Shown here one piece after another: positions 18,780 through 27,002 of a stretch of DNA of 35,413 nucleotides (position 1 is its first letter; every line of letters starts with the position of its first letter). The position numbers were made by a program, and so were the translations under genes. Source of the stretch: SAR86 cluster bacterium (GTDB lineage: Bacteria > Pseudomonadota > Gammaproteobacteria > Magnimaribacterales > Magnimaribacteraceae); assembly GCA_016777005.1 (NCBI GenBank), contig JADHSF010000009.1, forward strand, positions 1-35,413, in the 5' to 3' direction. The notes under the pieces were generated by a model. That model had not been told where the DNA came from. It did not search any database and saw only the letters and a list, made by a program, of their open reading frames with translations.

Positions 18780-20147
18780 TTACGAGGGCGAAAAGATTTC
18801 TTTTACTTGTTTGATTGCAGTTTTATCTGTTAAAAATACTATAACATGATCGTTCTCCCTCAAATGCACATGATCATGCGCTATTTTCCCTTTATTATCT
18901 CTTATTAAGGCACCTATGGTTGCACCTTCGGGAAGGGATATTTCTCCAAGCTCTTTACCTATACTGCTTTGTTTGCCTGTTGGTGATTCCTTGGCAATTG
19001 TTTCTATGGCCTCAGCAGCTCCTCTTCTTAATGAGTGAACTTTAACTACATCCTTACCTTCAATCTCGGCTAGAAAAGTTCCTATTGTTATCAGAGAAGG
19101 TGTAATTGCTATATCTATACCCTTGTCTTGGACTAAATCTACATAAGCTGGATTATTGATTAATGCCACAACTTTGTGTGCACCCATGTCCTTTGCCAGG
19201 AGGCATGACATTACATTTGCTTCATCATCATTTGTTACAGCTGCAAATACATCTGTTCCTTCAATATTTTCATCATAGAGAAGATGTTTATCACACACGT
19301 TACCTTCAAGAACAATTGATTGTTCAAGTTTTTCAGATAATCTTTTTGCTCTTTCGTGATCTGATTCAATAATTTTTACTCTATGTACATTCTCAATTCT
19401 TCTGGCAAGTCTGCTGCCTATTTTTCCTCCTCCAGCAATCATTACACTCTTATAAGGCTCTTCTTTCTTTCTCATTTCATTGACTACTTTAGATGCTTCG
19501 CCTTTCTTCGAAATAAAGAAAACTTCATCCTCAGCCCTTATGGTCGTTTGCCCCGTAGGTATTATTGAGGTTCCTTCTCTAAAAATAGCCGCCACCCTGG
19601 AATCAACTTTAGGCATATGTTTTTTTAGATCACCTATCTCATGACCAATCATAGGACCTCCCTCAACAGCTTTCACTGCAACGAGATTTAATTGACCTTC
19701 CCCAAATTCCATTACTTGCAATGATCCTGGAACTTCAATTAATCCTTCAATATGATCAGTTATTAGTTGCTCTGGACTGATGTGAACATCTACAGGAATT
19801 TTGCCTGACTCCATCGCTTCTTTTGTTTTTCCTTTGAGATAGGAGATTTCTCTTACTCTCGCAATAGTCTTTACGGATTCATTTAGAACCTTGGAAATAA
19901 GACATGCCACCAAGTTGGTTTCATCGCTGCCTGTTACAGCAACGACCATATCGGCATCTTTAATGCCGGCATTAACAAGTATATTTGGATAAGAGGCACC
20001 GCCGAGAACAGTTCTTATGTCAGCCTCTTCTTCGAGTTTATGAAGTTTTACGGAATCGTTATCGATAATGGTAAGGTCATTTTCTTGAGACAACAGGTTA
20101 GCAAGCGTGCTACCTACAGCTCCGGCCCCCAAAATGACTATTTTCAA
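18780..20147 (-). CDS. trkA: Trk potassium uptake regulatory protein TrkA
   Basis: Peripheral nucleotide-binding protein that gates TrkH in response to NAD(H)/ATP. The 455 aa protein (E. coli 458) holds two tandem RCK units. The first begins MKIVILGAGAVGSTLANLL with the acidic IIDND end of the nucleotide fold, and the second begins near residue 232 with VMIAGGGKIGSRLARRIE and KIIESD. Each is followed by a TrkA-C domain. The start is TTG at 20147, immediately before the Rossmann fold. No Shine-Dalgarno is evident. A perfect TATAAT is present upstream at 20175-20180 on the same strand. In many gammaproteobacteria rsmB lies between trkA and fmt; it is absent here. Confidence 0.96.
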   Translation of the reverse strand: MKIVILGAGAVGSTLANLLSQENDLTIIDNDSVKLHKLEEEADIRTVLGGASYPNILVNAGIKDADMVVAVTGSDETNLVACLISKVLNESVKTIARVREISYLKGKTKEAMESGKIPVDVHISPEQLITDHIEGLIEVPGSLQVMEFGEGQLNLVAVKAVEGGPMIGHEIGDLKKHMPKVDSRVAAIFREGTSIIPTGQTTIRAEDEVFFISKKGEASKVVNEMRKKEEPYKSVMIAGGGKIGSRLARRIENVHRVKIIESDHERAKRLSEKLEQSIVLEGNVCDKHLLYDENIEGTDVFAAVTNDDEANVMSCLLAKDMGAHKVVALINNPAYVDLVQDKGIDIAITPSLITIGTFLAEIEGKDVVKVHSLRRGAAEAIETIAKESPTGKQSSIGKELGEISLPEGATIGALIRDNKGKIAHDHVHLRENDHVIVFLTDKTAIKQVKEIFSPS

Positions 20148-20174
20148 AAGTATATGTAAGACAATTTTTCTTTG

Positions 20175-20180
20175 ATTATA
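20175..20180 (-). promoter_or_regulatory. Possible -10 element for trkA-trkH
   Basis: TATAAT on the minus strand lies 28 bp upstream of the trkA TTG, within the 79 bp fmt-trkA gap. No convincing -35 hexamer is found at 16-18 bp spacing, so it is a weak call. The gap shows no terminator hairpin for fmt, so read-through from def-fmt is also possible. Confidence 0.25.
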
Positions 20181-20226
20181 GTCTTATTTTTCGAATAGAA
20201 AATAGTTATTGGAAGCTTAATTAAAT

Positions 20227-21153
20227 TTATTTGTTATCTTCAATAATGTCTCTGTAGGCAGATATGAACTCTTGTCCTGAAACAATATTCTTCCCTTCCA
20301 TTTGTATATCTTCAATTAATATAGCGCTACCTGCCCTACAAAAGATTATCATCCCATCATCAGTTGACTCTATATGACCCGGTTGTAGATTTTGATCTTG
20401 TTTATATTCTTTGGCCTTATGAATTTTTATTCTTTTATCACCAAGTAAGAAATAAGCACCATATTTAGAGTAGAAGGCATTTATTTTGCTGATAATTTTT
20501 TTTGCGTCTTCTGCCCAATCAATCTGGAGCATTTCTTTAGTTATCTTAGGAGCAAAGCTTGCTTCGTTATCGTTTTGATTTTTGGCTTCAATACTTTCAG
20601 ATTCTATAAGATTAAGAAATTCGCATAAATTCTTCTCACTTAAGCCTATGAGCTTTTCTTCAAGAGTTCTTAGATTATCTTGTATTTCAATTCCGCATTC
20701 ATGGATCTGATATACGGGACCTTCATCCAAACCTTCTGACATTTGCATGTAACTAATGCCAGATTTCTTGTCTCCATTTAGCAGACAATACTCCATAGGC
20801 GAAGCCCCTCTCCATTTAGGTAATATTGAAGCGTGAACATTAATGCAGCCATGTCTAGGAATATCTAATATATTTTTGGGAATTAAAAGGCCATATGCCA
20901 CAACCAAGACTAGATCTGGTTTTAATTTTTTAAGCATATTTAATGTACCTTCTTCTTTGAGATTGGCGGGCTGAAAAACTGGAATGTTTTTATGAAGGGC
21001 TAATTCTTTGACAGGCGAAAATTTAACTTTCTTACCTCTACCTGATTTTCTATCAGGCTGAGTTAATACACATGAAATCTCATGATGAGATCCTATTATC
21101 ATCTTTAGATGTTCTGTTGCAAAATCTGGCGTGCCAGCAAAAACAATTTTCAT
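20227..21153 (-). CDS. fmt: Methionyl-tRNA formyltransferase
   Basis: Transfers a formyl group from 10-formyl-tetrahydrofolate to initiator Met-tRNA. The 308 aa protein (E. coli 315) starts MKIVFAGTPDFA and has VVAYGLLIP, the catalytic INVHASILPKWRGASP (N105, H107) and D143 in EGLDEG. The C-terminal tRNA-binding domain follows from about residue 205. The ATG at 21153 is preceded by AAAGG, but with only two bases of spacing. def ends 6 bp upstream, the usual pair. Downstream comes trkA instead of the rsmB that normally follows fmt. Confidence 0.97.
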   Translation of the reverse strand: MKIVFAGTPDFATEHLKMIIGSHHEISCVLTQPDRKSGRGKKVKFSPVKELALHKNIPVFQPANLKEEGTLNMLKKLKPDLVLVVAYGLLIPKNILDIPRHGCINVHASILPKWRGASPMEYCLLNGDKKSGISYMQMSEGLDEGPVYQIHECGIEIQDNLRTLEEKLIGLSEKNLCEFLNLIESESIEAKNQNDNEASFAPKITKEMLQIDWAEDAKKIISKINAFYSKYGAYFLLGDKRIKIHKAKEYKQDQNLQPGHIESTDDGMIIFCRAGSAILIEDIQMEGKNIVSGQEFISAYRDIIEDNK

Positions 21154-21159
21154 GACCTT

Positions 21160-21663
21160 TTATATACCTTTAGCTTTATTGAGCTTTTTTCTAATCATCT
21201 CTCTTTTAATATTTGAAATGAAATCAACCATCATTTTTCCATCTAAGTGATCCATTTCATGTTGAATAACAACTGATAATAAATCATCCGTTATTATATT
21301 CATCTCTTCTCCTTCTAAATTAAATGCAGCTATCTCTACTGAGCGTGGTCTGGACAATTCTTCATAAAAACCGGGCACAGATAGACAGCCCTCAGAGTGG
21401 GATACCTTTTCAGAATCAACTATTTTTTTCAATTTGGGGTTAATTAAAATTAAAGGATTATCCTTATCCTCACTTATATCTATGACAATAATTCTTTTAT
21501 GAACATTCACTTGTGTTGCAGCTAAGCCTATTCCAGAACCCTCATACATGGTCTCCAGCATATCATTTGTTATTTGCTTAAGACTGTCATCAAATTGTGT
21601 AACAGGTTCTGCTACTGTTCTCAGTCTAGGATCAGGAAATAGTAAAACTTTTAATAATGCCAT
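21160..21663 (-). CDS. def: Peptide deformylase
   Basis: Metallo-hydrolase that removes the N-formyl group from nascent proteins. The 167 aa protein (E. coli 169) carries all three motifs: GIGLAATQ at 44-51, EGCLS with metal ligand C93, and HEMDHLDG with H135, E136 and H139. The iron or nickel type is implied by family. It is the first gene of the leftward def-fmt-trkA-trkH-lpxL-glyQS-gmhB-plsC run and is divergent from purE across 49 bp, so its promoter should be in that gap. No Shine-Dalgarno is evident. Confidence 0.98.
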   Translation of the reverse strand: MALLKVLLFPDPRLRTVAEPVTQFDDSLKQITNDMLETMYEGSGIGLAATQVNVHKRIIVIDISEDKDNPLILINPKLKKIVDSEKVSHSEGCLSVPGFYEELSRPRSVEIAAFNLEGEEMNIITDDLLSVVIQHEMDHLDGKMMVDFISNIKREMIRKKLNKAKGI

Positions 21664-21712
21664 GATTTAATTTTTGATATTTTAGTATACAATTTTTGTT
21701 TAGGAGGAAATT
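21664..21712. promoter_or_regulatory. Divergent def / purE promoter region
   Basis: This 49 bp AT-rich gap must hold leftward (def) and rightward (purE) promoters. TATACT occurs on the minus strand at 21684-21689, but no good partner -35 is visible. A strong Shine-Dalgarno AGGAGG (21702-21707) sits 5 nt before the purE GTG and decides that start. Confidence 0.35.
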
Positions 21713-22207
21713 GTGACTGTAACTGTATCAATACTAATAGGATCTGAATCAGACTTAACCTTAGCCAATAAAAGCTCTGAAACACTGGATTCTTTATCAA
21801 TATCTAATTCAATTCAGGTTCTCTCGGCTCATAGGACCCCTGAATTGCTTGAAACCCATGTTCGAGAATGTGAAGCGGGAGGAACTAAGGTTTTTATAGC
21901 GATGGCAGGTTTGGCTGCTCATTTAGCTGGAGCTGTAGCTTCTAAAACTGTGTTACCGGTTATTGGTGTTCCGGGAGACGGGGGACCTTTAAGCGGAATG
22001 GACGCTCTTCTATCTACTGTGCAAATGCCAAAAGGCATACCTGTTGCAACTGTTGCTATCGGGTCAGCAGGAGCAATAAATTCTGCTTACTTGGCAGCTC
22101 AGATACTGGGAGTTGAATCTGAATCAATTAGAAATAGTTTATTAAAAGTTAGAGAGGATGGTGTTGAGGCTATTAAAGCTTCAAACAAAAAATTGGCTGA
22201 TTCCTAG
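21713..22207 (+). CDS. purE: 5-(carboxyamino)imidazole ribonucleotide mutase PurE
   Basis: Purine biosynthesis enzyme that moves the carboxylate of N5-CAIR to make CAIR. The 164 aa protein has the nucleotide-binding GSESD at 10-14, the catalytic SAHRTPE starting at residue 38, and the LSTVQMPKGIPVATV segment. The GTG start at 21713 is fixed by a strong AGGAGG. The purK gene, normally next to purE, is absent and tsaC follows after 3 bp. In relatives with the same overall order this slot between def and tsaC is occupied by a LysM protein gene and dprA, so purE appears to have moved here. The sequence is of class I type by its SAHRTP and GVP-containing segments. Confidence 0.94.
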   Translation: MTVTVSILIGSESDLTLANKSSETLDSLSISNSIQVLSAHRTPELLETHVRECEAGGTKVFIAMAGLAAHLAGAVASKTVLPVIGVPGDGGPLSGMDALLSTVQMPKGIPVATVAIGSAGAINSAYLAAQILGVESESIRNSLLKVREDGVEAIKASNKKLADS

Positions 22208-22210
22208 GCC

Positions 22211-22744
22211 ATGTACTCGCTCGGTTCGATCATTGAACATTTAAAATCTGGAGAATTAATAGCCTACCCCACGGAAGGAGTTTGGGGTCTAGGATGTGAT
22301 CCCAATAATCTCGAAGCGGTAAAAAAGATACTCGATCTTAAGGAGCGATCCTCTAATAAAGGGCTGATTCTTCTGGGCTCGAGATTTGAACAATTTAATG
22401 AATATGCATTTGCTGAAGAATATAAAGCAAAATTAATGACCAAATGGCCTGGTCCTCATACTTGGCTGGTACCTTCTAAGCAAGGTGTAAGCACTCTAAT
22501 AATAGGATCTAATGATAAAGTGGCTTTAAGGCTAAGCAGTCATGAGATTGTTTGTGAACTGTGCGAGAGTTTTGGAGGAGCCATAATTTCTACTTCTGCT
22601 AATAAAGAAGGCCTGCCAACCCTTACAGGAGAGAGAGAAATCGCGGATGTTTTTCCAGATGTTAAGATATTAAAAGGACGCCTAGGTGACTTAAAGAGAC
22701 CGTCTACAATCCAGGATGTTGTTACAGATTTCATCGTGAGATAG
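22211..22744 (+). CDS. tsaC: Threonylcarbamoyl-AMP synthase TsaC (YrdC/Sua5 family)
   Basis: Makes threonylcarbamoyl-AMP from threonine, bicarbonate and ATP for t6A37 modification of ANN-decoding tRNAs. The 177 aa protein is the short single-domain TsaC form (E. coli 190 aa). Visible motifs are AYPTEGVWGLGCDP near the N-terminus, LKERSSNKGLILL, WPGPHTWLVP, VALRLSSH and ISTSANKEG. The ATG at 22211 is 3 bp after purE, and aroE begins 2 bp after its stop; the tsaC-aroE pair is widespread in gammaproteobacteria. Confidence 0.95.
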   Translation: MYSLGSIIEHLKSGELIAYPTEGVWGLGCDPNNLEAVKKILDLKERSSNKGLILLGSRFEQFNEYAFAEEYKAKLMTKWPGPHTWLVPSKQGVSTLIIGSNDKVALRLSSHEIVCELCESFGGAIISTSANKEGLPTLTGEREIADVFPDVKILKGRLGDLKRPSTIQDVVTDFIVR

Positions 22745-22746
22745 TT

Positions 22747-23562
22747 ATGAAAGAATTAAAAAAATTTGCTGTTATAGGAAGTCCAATCGAACACTCTCTA
22801 TCCCCAAAAATACATAGCCTGTTTGCAGAAAGCCTTGGAATAAAGATTAGCTATGAAGCCCTGAAAGTAGAAGAGGTGGAATTTACAACCAGAGTCAAAC
22901 AGTTATTTGACGAAGGGTATGATGGTCTGAATGTAACTCTGCCTCATAAGGAGTCCGCCTTCAAGTTTGCGGATTCTTTATCTGATGATTCAGTCTTATG
23001 TGAATCTGTTAATACGCTTTGGATGGAAGATGGATCAATATGTGCAGACACAACAGACGGAAGGGGTTTAATGAAAGACCTTTTAAATAAAGAGATAGAT
23101 GTCAAGGATGCCAAGATTCTCCTTTTAGGAGCGGGCGGGTCTGCAAAAGCAATAATTCCAGCTCTACTTAGAAATAATCCAGAGAGTATTACTATATCCA
23201 ACAGAACTCCTGAAAGAGCCGAGTACCTTGCAGATAGATTTTCTTCTCCCGGTAGGGTTATGAAATCCATTCCTTTATCGGCAGAAATAGACTTCGAGCC
23301 AGACTTGATTATTAACACCTCATCTGCAGGAGTCTTAGATCAAGGCATGAAATTACCACCTAATATCTTTTCCAGTCACCCAAGTGTCTATGATCTTTCT
23401 TATGCCACTTCAAATACTCCGTTCATGAATTTAGCTTTGTCCCGTGGTTCAAAAAATTGTTATGACGGTATTGGAATGTTAATAGAGCAGGCGGCCTTAA
23501 GCTTTCAAATATGGACAAAAGAAGTTCCTGATACTGATTTTGATATAGAGCTACTTTCATAA
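22747..23562 (+). CDS. aroE: Shikimate dehydrogenase (NADP+)
   Basis: Reduces 3-dehydroshikimate to shikimate in aromatic amino acid synthesis. The 271 aa protein (E. coli 272) shows the substrate site GSPIEHSLSPKIHS, the NVTLPHKE catalytic lysine region, the NADP-binding GAGGSAKAI, SNRTPERAE, and the late GIGMLIEQAALSFQIW. The ATG follows tsaC by 2 bp. The stop is at 23562, and 126 bp follow before coxB. Confidence 0.97.
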   Translation: MKELKKFAVIGSPIEHSLSPKIHSLFAESLGIKISYEALKVEEVEFTTRVKQLFDEGYDGLNVTLPHKESAFKFADSLSDDSVLCESVNTLWMEDGSICADTTDGRGLMKDLLNKEIDVKDAKILLLGAGGSAKAIIPALLRNNPESITISNRTPERAEYLADRFSSPGRVMKSIPLSAEIDFEPDLIINTSSAGVLDQGMKLPPNIFSSHPSVYDLSYATSNTPFMNLALSRGSKNCYDGIGMLIEQAALSFQIWTKEVPDTDFDIELLS

Positions 23563-23610
23563 CCTTATTTTGTAAGCAAAACCCTCTTTAATTTCTTTGT
23601 CTTTAAGCTA

Positions 23611-23639
23611 TTGTTTGAAGAAACTGATTAGTTTAAAAT
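23611..23639 (+). promoter_or_regulatory. Putative promoter of the cytochrome oxidase cluster
   Basis: TTGTTT (23611-23616) and TAAAAT (23634-23639) are spaced by exactly 17 bp. Predicted transcription start is near 23646, giving a leader of about 43 nt before coxB with a C-rich stretch. No terminator hairpin is seen after aroE. The call rests on consensus match only. Confidence 0.4.
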
Positions 23640-23688
23640 ACGCCCGCTGTTCCGGTTCGCCCACCTTAAAACAAATATATAAAATTTA

Positions 23689-24840
23689 ATGACTTATATT
23701 AAAAAAGTTTTCAAAAAGTTCATCTTTATGGTCATGCCTGTTATGTTTTCGTCACTTGTTTTTTCTGAAGACTCAGACTACAACATGAAAGTTGGCGTAA
23801 CAGAGGTAAGTCAAAGCATCTTTGAACTCCATATGCTCATATTCTGGATATGCGTGGGTATCGGAGTCATAGTTTTTTCAATAATGTTTTGGTCTCTATT
23901 TAAATACAGAAAATCGAAAGGAGCTGTCGCAGCAGATTTCGATGATAACTTCTGGCTTGAAATAGGTTGGACTGTAGCCGCAACATTGGTGCTGGTCTGG
24001 ATGGCTGTTCCTTCAACACAAGTCATGGTTAAGGCCTATGATGATGCAGAAGGAGAAATTAATATTCTTATTACCGGTCATCAATGGAAATGGCACTATA
24101 AATATTTAGAAGACGAAGTAGGTTTTTTCAGCAATTTAGCAACAAGCCAAGAACAAATAAATGGAGAAGTGCCTAAAGGAGAGTTTTATCTAAGAGAGGT
24201 TGATGAGCCTTTAGTCATACCAACAAATACAAGGATAAGATTTTTGATAACTGGTAATGATGTTATCCATTCTTGGTGGGTGCCTGATTTTGCTGTAAAG
24301 CAAGATGCGATACCAGGATTCATAAACACTGCATGGACAAATGTCCCAGAGCCAGGAATTTTTAGAGGTGCCTGTACAGAGCTGTGCGGTATTAAACATG
24401 CCTTTATGCCTGTTGTAGTTAGAGCAGTTGAAAGGGAAGAGTTTGATGCCTTCATCGCTACAAAGGTGGCTCTTGCTGAAGAAGAAAGGATGCTAACTTC
24501 TAAAGTCTGGACTAAAGAAGAGTTGATGGAAAGAGGTGAGGGTTTTTACGCTACAAATTGCTCTGCATGCCATCAAATTAATGGTAAAGGAATACCTCCT
24601 GTATTTCCAGCGCTAGATGGAAGTCAAATAGCTATGTTTGACAGTAAGAAGCATATAGAAATATTGATGGAAGGTGTGCAGGGTTCAGCTATGGCTGCTT
24701 TTGGAGACTCATATAGTGAAGTTGATATAGCATCGGTCATAACTTACACAAGGCAGGCTTGGTCGAACGGAGAAAATGGTGACGGTGTTATCGTCACTCC
24801 ACAAGACATTGTTGCTTACAAAAACAGAATAGATTTATAA
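23689..24840 (+). CDS. coxB: Cytochrome c oxidase subunit II with fused cytochrome c domain
   Basis: Subunit II of a haem-copper oxidase; it receives electrons at the CuA centre in the periplasm. The 383 aa protein has a signal peptide (to about residue 26), two membrane helices (about 47-70 and 92-108), and CuA ligands H194, C229, E231, C233, H237 and M240 in CTELCGIKHAFM. An extra C-terminal cytochrome c domain has CSACH (C291, C294, H295) and a probable axial M334. This fusion defines the caa3-like form. No Shine-Dalgarno is seen at the ATG. coxA follows after 14 bp. Confidence 0.97.
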   Translation: MTYIKKVFKKFIFMVMPVMFSSLVFSEDSDYNMKVGVTEVSQSIFELHMLIFWICVGIGVIVFSIMFWSLFKYRKSKGAVAADFDDNFWLEIGWTVAATLVLVWMAVPSTQVMVKAYDDAEGEINILITGHQWKWHYKYLEDEVGFFSNLATSQEQINGEVPKGEFYLREVDEPLVIPTNTRIRFLITGNDVIHSWWVPDFAVKQDAIPGFINTAWTNVPEPGIFRGACTELCGIKHAFMPVVVRAVEREEFDAFIATKVALAEEERMLTSKVWTKEELMERGEGFYATNCSACHQINGKGIPPVFPALDGSQIAMFDSKKHIEILMEGVQGSAMAAFGDSYSEVDIASVITYTRQAWSNGENGDGVIVTPQDIVAYKNRIDL

Positions 24841-24854
24841 AAAGGAATAAAATA

Positions 24855-26441
24855 ATGAGTACAGTAGTAGAAACACATGATCACGGACATCACGGACCAG
24901 CTAAGGGACTTTCTAGGTGGCTCTTTACAACAAATCATAAAGATATAGGAACACTTTATTTATGGTTTAGTTTCATCATGCTATTTATAGGTGGAGCCAT
25001 GGCTATGGTAATTAGAGCTGAACTATTCCAGCCAGGATTGCAAATTGTTCAACCTGAATTCTTTAATCAGATGACCACAAATCATGGTCTTATTATGGTG
25101 TTTGGGGTAATAATGCCTGCTTTTGTGGGTCTTGCAAACTGGATGTTACCAATGCAAATAGGAGCCCCTGATATGGCCTTGCCGAGACTGAATAATTTAA
25201 GTTTTTGGTTGCTGCCTATGGCCTTTGGAATTTTGCTTTCTACTTTATTTATGCCGGAAGGAGGACCAAATTTTGGTTGGACTTTCTATGCTCCTTTATC
25301 AACTACATATGCACCTAATACGGTTAACTTCTTTATTTTCTCAGTTCACGTTATGGGAGTTTCTTCAATTCTAGGTTCTATAAACATAATCACTACAATA
25401 TTTAATATGAGAGCTCCTGGGATGACCCTAATGAAAATGCCTCTATTTGTCTGGAGCTGGTTGATTACCGCTTATCTATTGATAGCTGTCATGCCTGTTC
25501 TCGCTGGTGTAGTTACTATGATGTTAATGGACATCAATTTTGGAACAAGTTTCTTCAATGCTGCTGGTGGTGGGGATCCTGTTTTATTTCAGCACGTATT
25601 TTGGTTCTTTGGTCACCCAGAAGTTTATATAATGATTTTGCCAGCCTTTGGTATTGTCTCCCATATAATTGAAACCTTCTCAAGAAAACCAATCTTTGGT
25701 TATTCTTCTATGGTGTATGCAATGGCCTCTATTGCTATTCTATCTTTTGTTGTATGGGCTCATCACATGTTTACAGTGGGCATGCCTCTAGCTGGTGAGT
25801 TATTTTTCATGTATTCAACTATGTTAATAGCTATTCCCACAGGCGTTAAAGTCTTCAACTGGGTAGCGACTATGTTTAGAGGTTCTATTACCTTTGAAAC
25901 ACCAATGCTTTTTTCAATAGCATTCGTTGCCTTATTTACTATTGGAGGTTTTTCAGGCTTGATGTTGGCGATTGTTCCGGCTGACTTCCAATATCATGAT
26001 ACTTATTTTGTTGTTGCTCACTTTCATTACGTTTTGGTTCCAGGCGCTCTCTTTGGAATCATAGCAGGAGCCTATTATTGGCTTCCTAAGTGGACTGGTA
26101 ACATGTATGACGAGACCCTTGGTAAATTACATTTTTGGCTAACTTTTATATCTGTAAATGTAACTTTTTTCCCGATGCACTTCGTAGGACTTGCAGGAAT
26201 GCCTAGAAGATACCCTGATTATGCATTGCAATTTGCTGATTTTAACGCTTTGATAAGTGTTGGCGCTTTTATGTTCGGACTAACACAACTTTTATTCTTA
26301 TTTATAGTTATTAAGACTATTAGAGCTGGAAAACAAGCCGAGCCTGAAGTTTGGGAAGGTGCAGGCGAATTAGGTCTCGAATGGACTTTAAGTTCTCCTC
26401 CTCCTTATCATTCATTTACTATTCAGCCACAAGTAAAATAG
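24855..26441 (+). CDS. coxA: Cytochrome c oxidase subunit I
   Basis: Catalytic subunit of the aa3-type oxidase, with 12 membrane helices, haem a, haem a3 and CuB. The 528 aa protein has haem a ligands H78 and H391, haem a3 ligand H389, and CuB ligands H254, H303 and H304. The GHPEVY motif supplies the His-Tyr crosslink and the A-family glutamate E256. The D-channel aspartate D106 in GAPDMALPR is present, so a proton-pumping A1-type enzyme is expected. The Shine-Dalgarno AAGGAA precedes the ATG. cox11 begins one base after the stop. Confidence 0.98.
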   Translation: MSTVVETHDHGHHGPAKGLSRWLFTTNHKDIGTLYLWFSFIMLFIGGAMAMVIRAELFQPGLQIVQPEFFNQMTTNHGLIMVFGVIMPAFVGLANWMLPMQIGAPDMALPRLNNLSFWLLPMAFGILLSTLFMPEGGPNFGWTFYAPLSTTYAPNTVNFFIFSVHVMGVSSILGSINIITTIFNMRAPGMTLMKMPLFVWSWLITAYLLIAVMPVLAGVVTMMLMDINFGTSFFNAAGGGDPVLFQHVFWFFGHPEVYIMILPAFGIVSHIIETFSRKPIFGYSSMVYAMASIAILSFVVWAHHMFTVGMPLAGELFFMYSTMLIAIPTGVKVFNWVATMFRGSITFETPMLFSIAFVALFTIGGFSGLMLAIVPADFQYHDTYFVVAHFHYVLVPGALFGIIAGAYYWLPKWTGNMYDETLGKLHFWLTFISVNVTFFPMHFVGLAGMPRRYPDYALQFADFNALISVGAFMFGLTQLLFLFIVIKTIRAGKQAEPEVWEGAGELGLEWTLSSPPPYHSFTIQPQVK

Positions 26442-26442
26442 T

Positions 26443-26991
26443 TTGGAAGCAAAGAAAACATTAAGAAATTTGACAGGCATCGTTGTAGGAATGTTTGCAT
26501 TCGGGTGGCTGCTTGTTCCAATGTATGACGTATTTTGTGAAATTACTGGATTAAATGGAAAGGTAACTGGCCCAAGTTCATTGAGTCAGGAATCATTGGC
26601 AATAACTGAACAAAGAGAATTGTTAGTCCAATTTATGACACATAACAATGAATCAATGCCATGGAAGTTTGATTCAGAAAAATCTCAAATGAGGGTTATT
26701 ACTGGCAATCAATATGAAGCAAACTTTGTTTTTTTCAATCCAACAAATAAAGAAATGGTAGGTCAGGTTATTCCTAGTGTCTCACCTGGTAGAGGTGCGG
26801 AATACTTCCATAAAACTGAATGTTTTTGTTTTGAGAGGCAGGTATTGGCAGCAGGAGAGAGCATAGAGCTGCCTGTTAGGTTCATAGTCGATCCAGCGCT
26901 TCCAAAAGAGATTGGATCTTTAAGTCTTGGCTATACTTTGTTTGATATTACAGACAGAGTTCAACCTAAAGAAGAATTAGCTAATTTATAA
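26443..26991 (+). CDS. ctaG: Cytochrome c oxidase assembly protein Cox11 (CtaG)
   Basis: Membrane-anchored periplasmic copper chaperone that delivers CuB to subunit I. The 182 aa protein has one N-terminal membrane helix (about 10-27), the conserved MYDVFCEITGLNGK segment with C32, and the copper-binding CFCF (C127, C129). The start is TTG at 26443, one base after the coxA stop, with no Shine-Dalgarno, so coupled translation is likely. Position between coxA and coxC is the normal one. Confidence 0.95.
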   Translation: MEAKKTLRNLTGIVVGMFAFGWLLVPMYDVFCEITGLNGKVTGPSSLSQESLAITEQRELLVQFMTHNNESMPWKFDSEKSQMRVITGNQYEANFVFFNPTNKEMVGQVIPSVSPGRGAEYFHKTECFCFERQVLAAGESIELPVRFIVDPALPKEIGSLSLGYTLFDITDRVQPKEELANL

Positions 26992-27002
26992 GAGGGGAGA
27001 AA

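Noticed and set aside
23649-23665. tRNA T-arm-like string (GGTTCGCCCACC) upstream of coxB
   Set aside because: No matching acceptor, D or anticodon stems in the flanking sequence; it lies in the predicted coxB leader and the resemblance is short.
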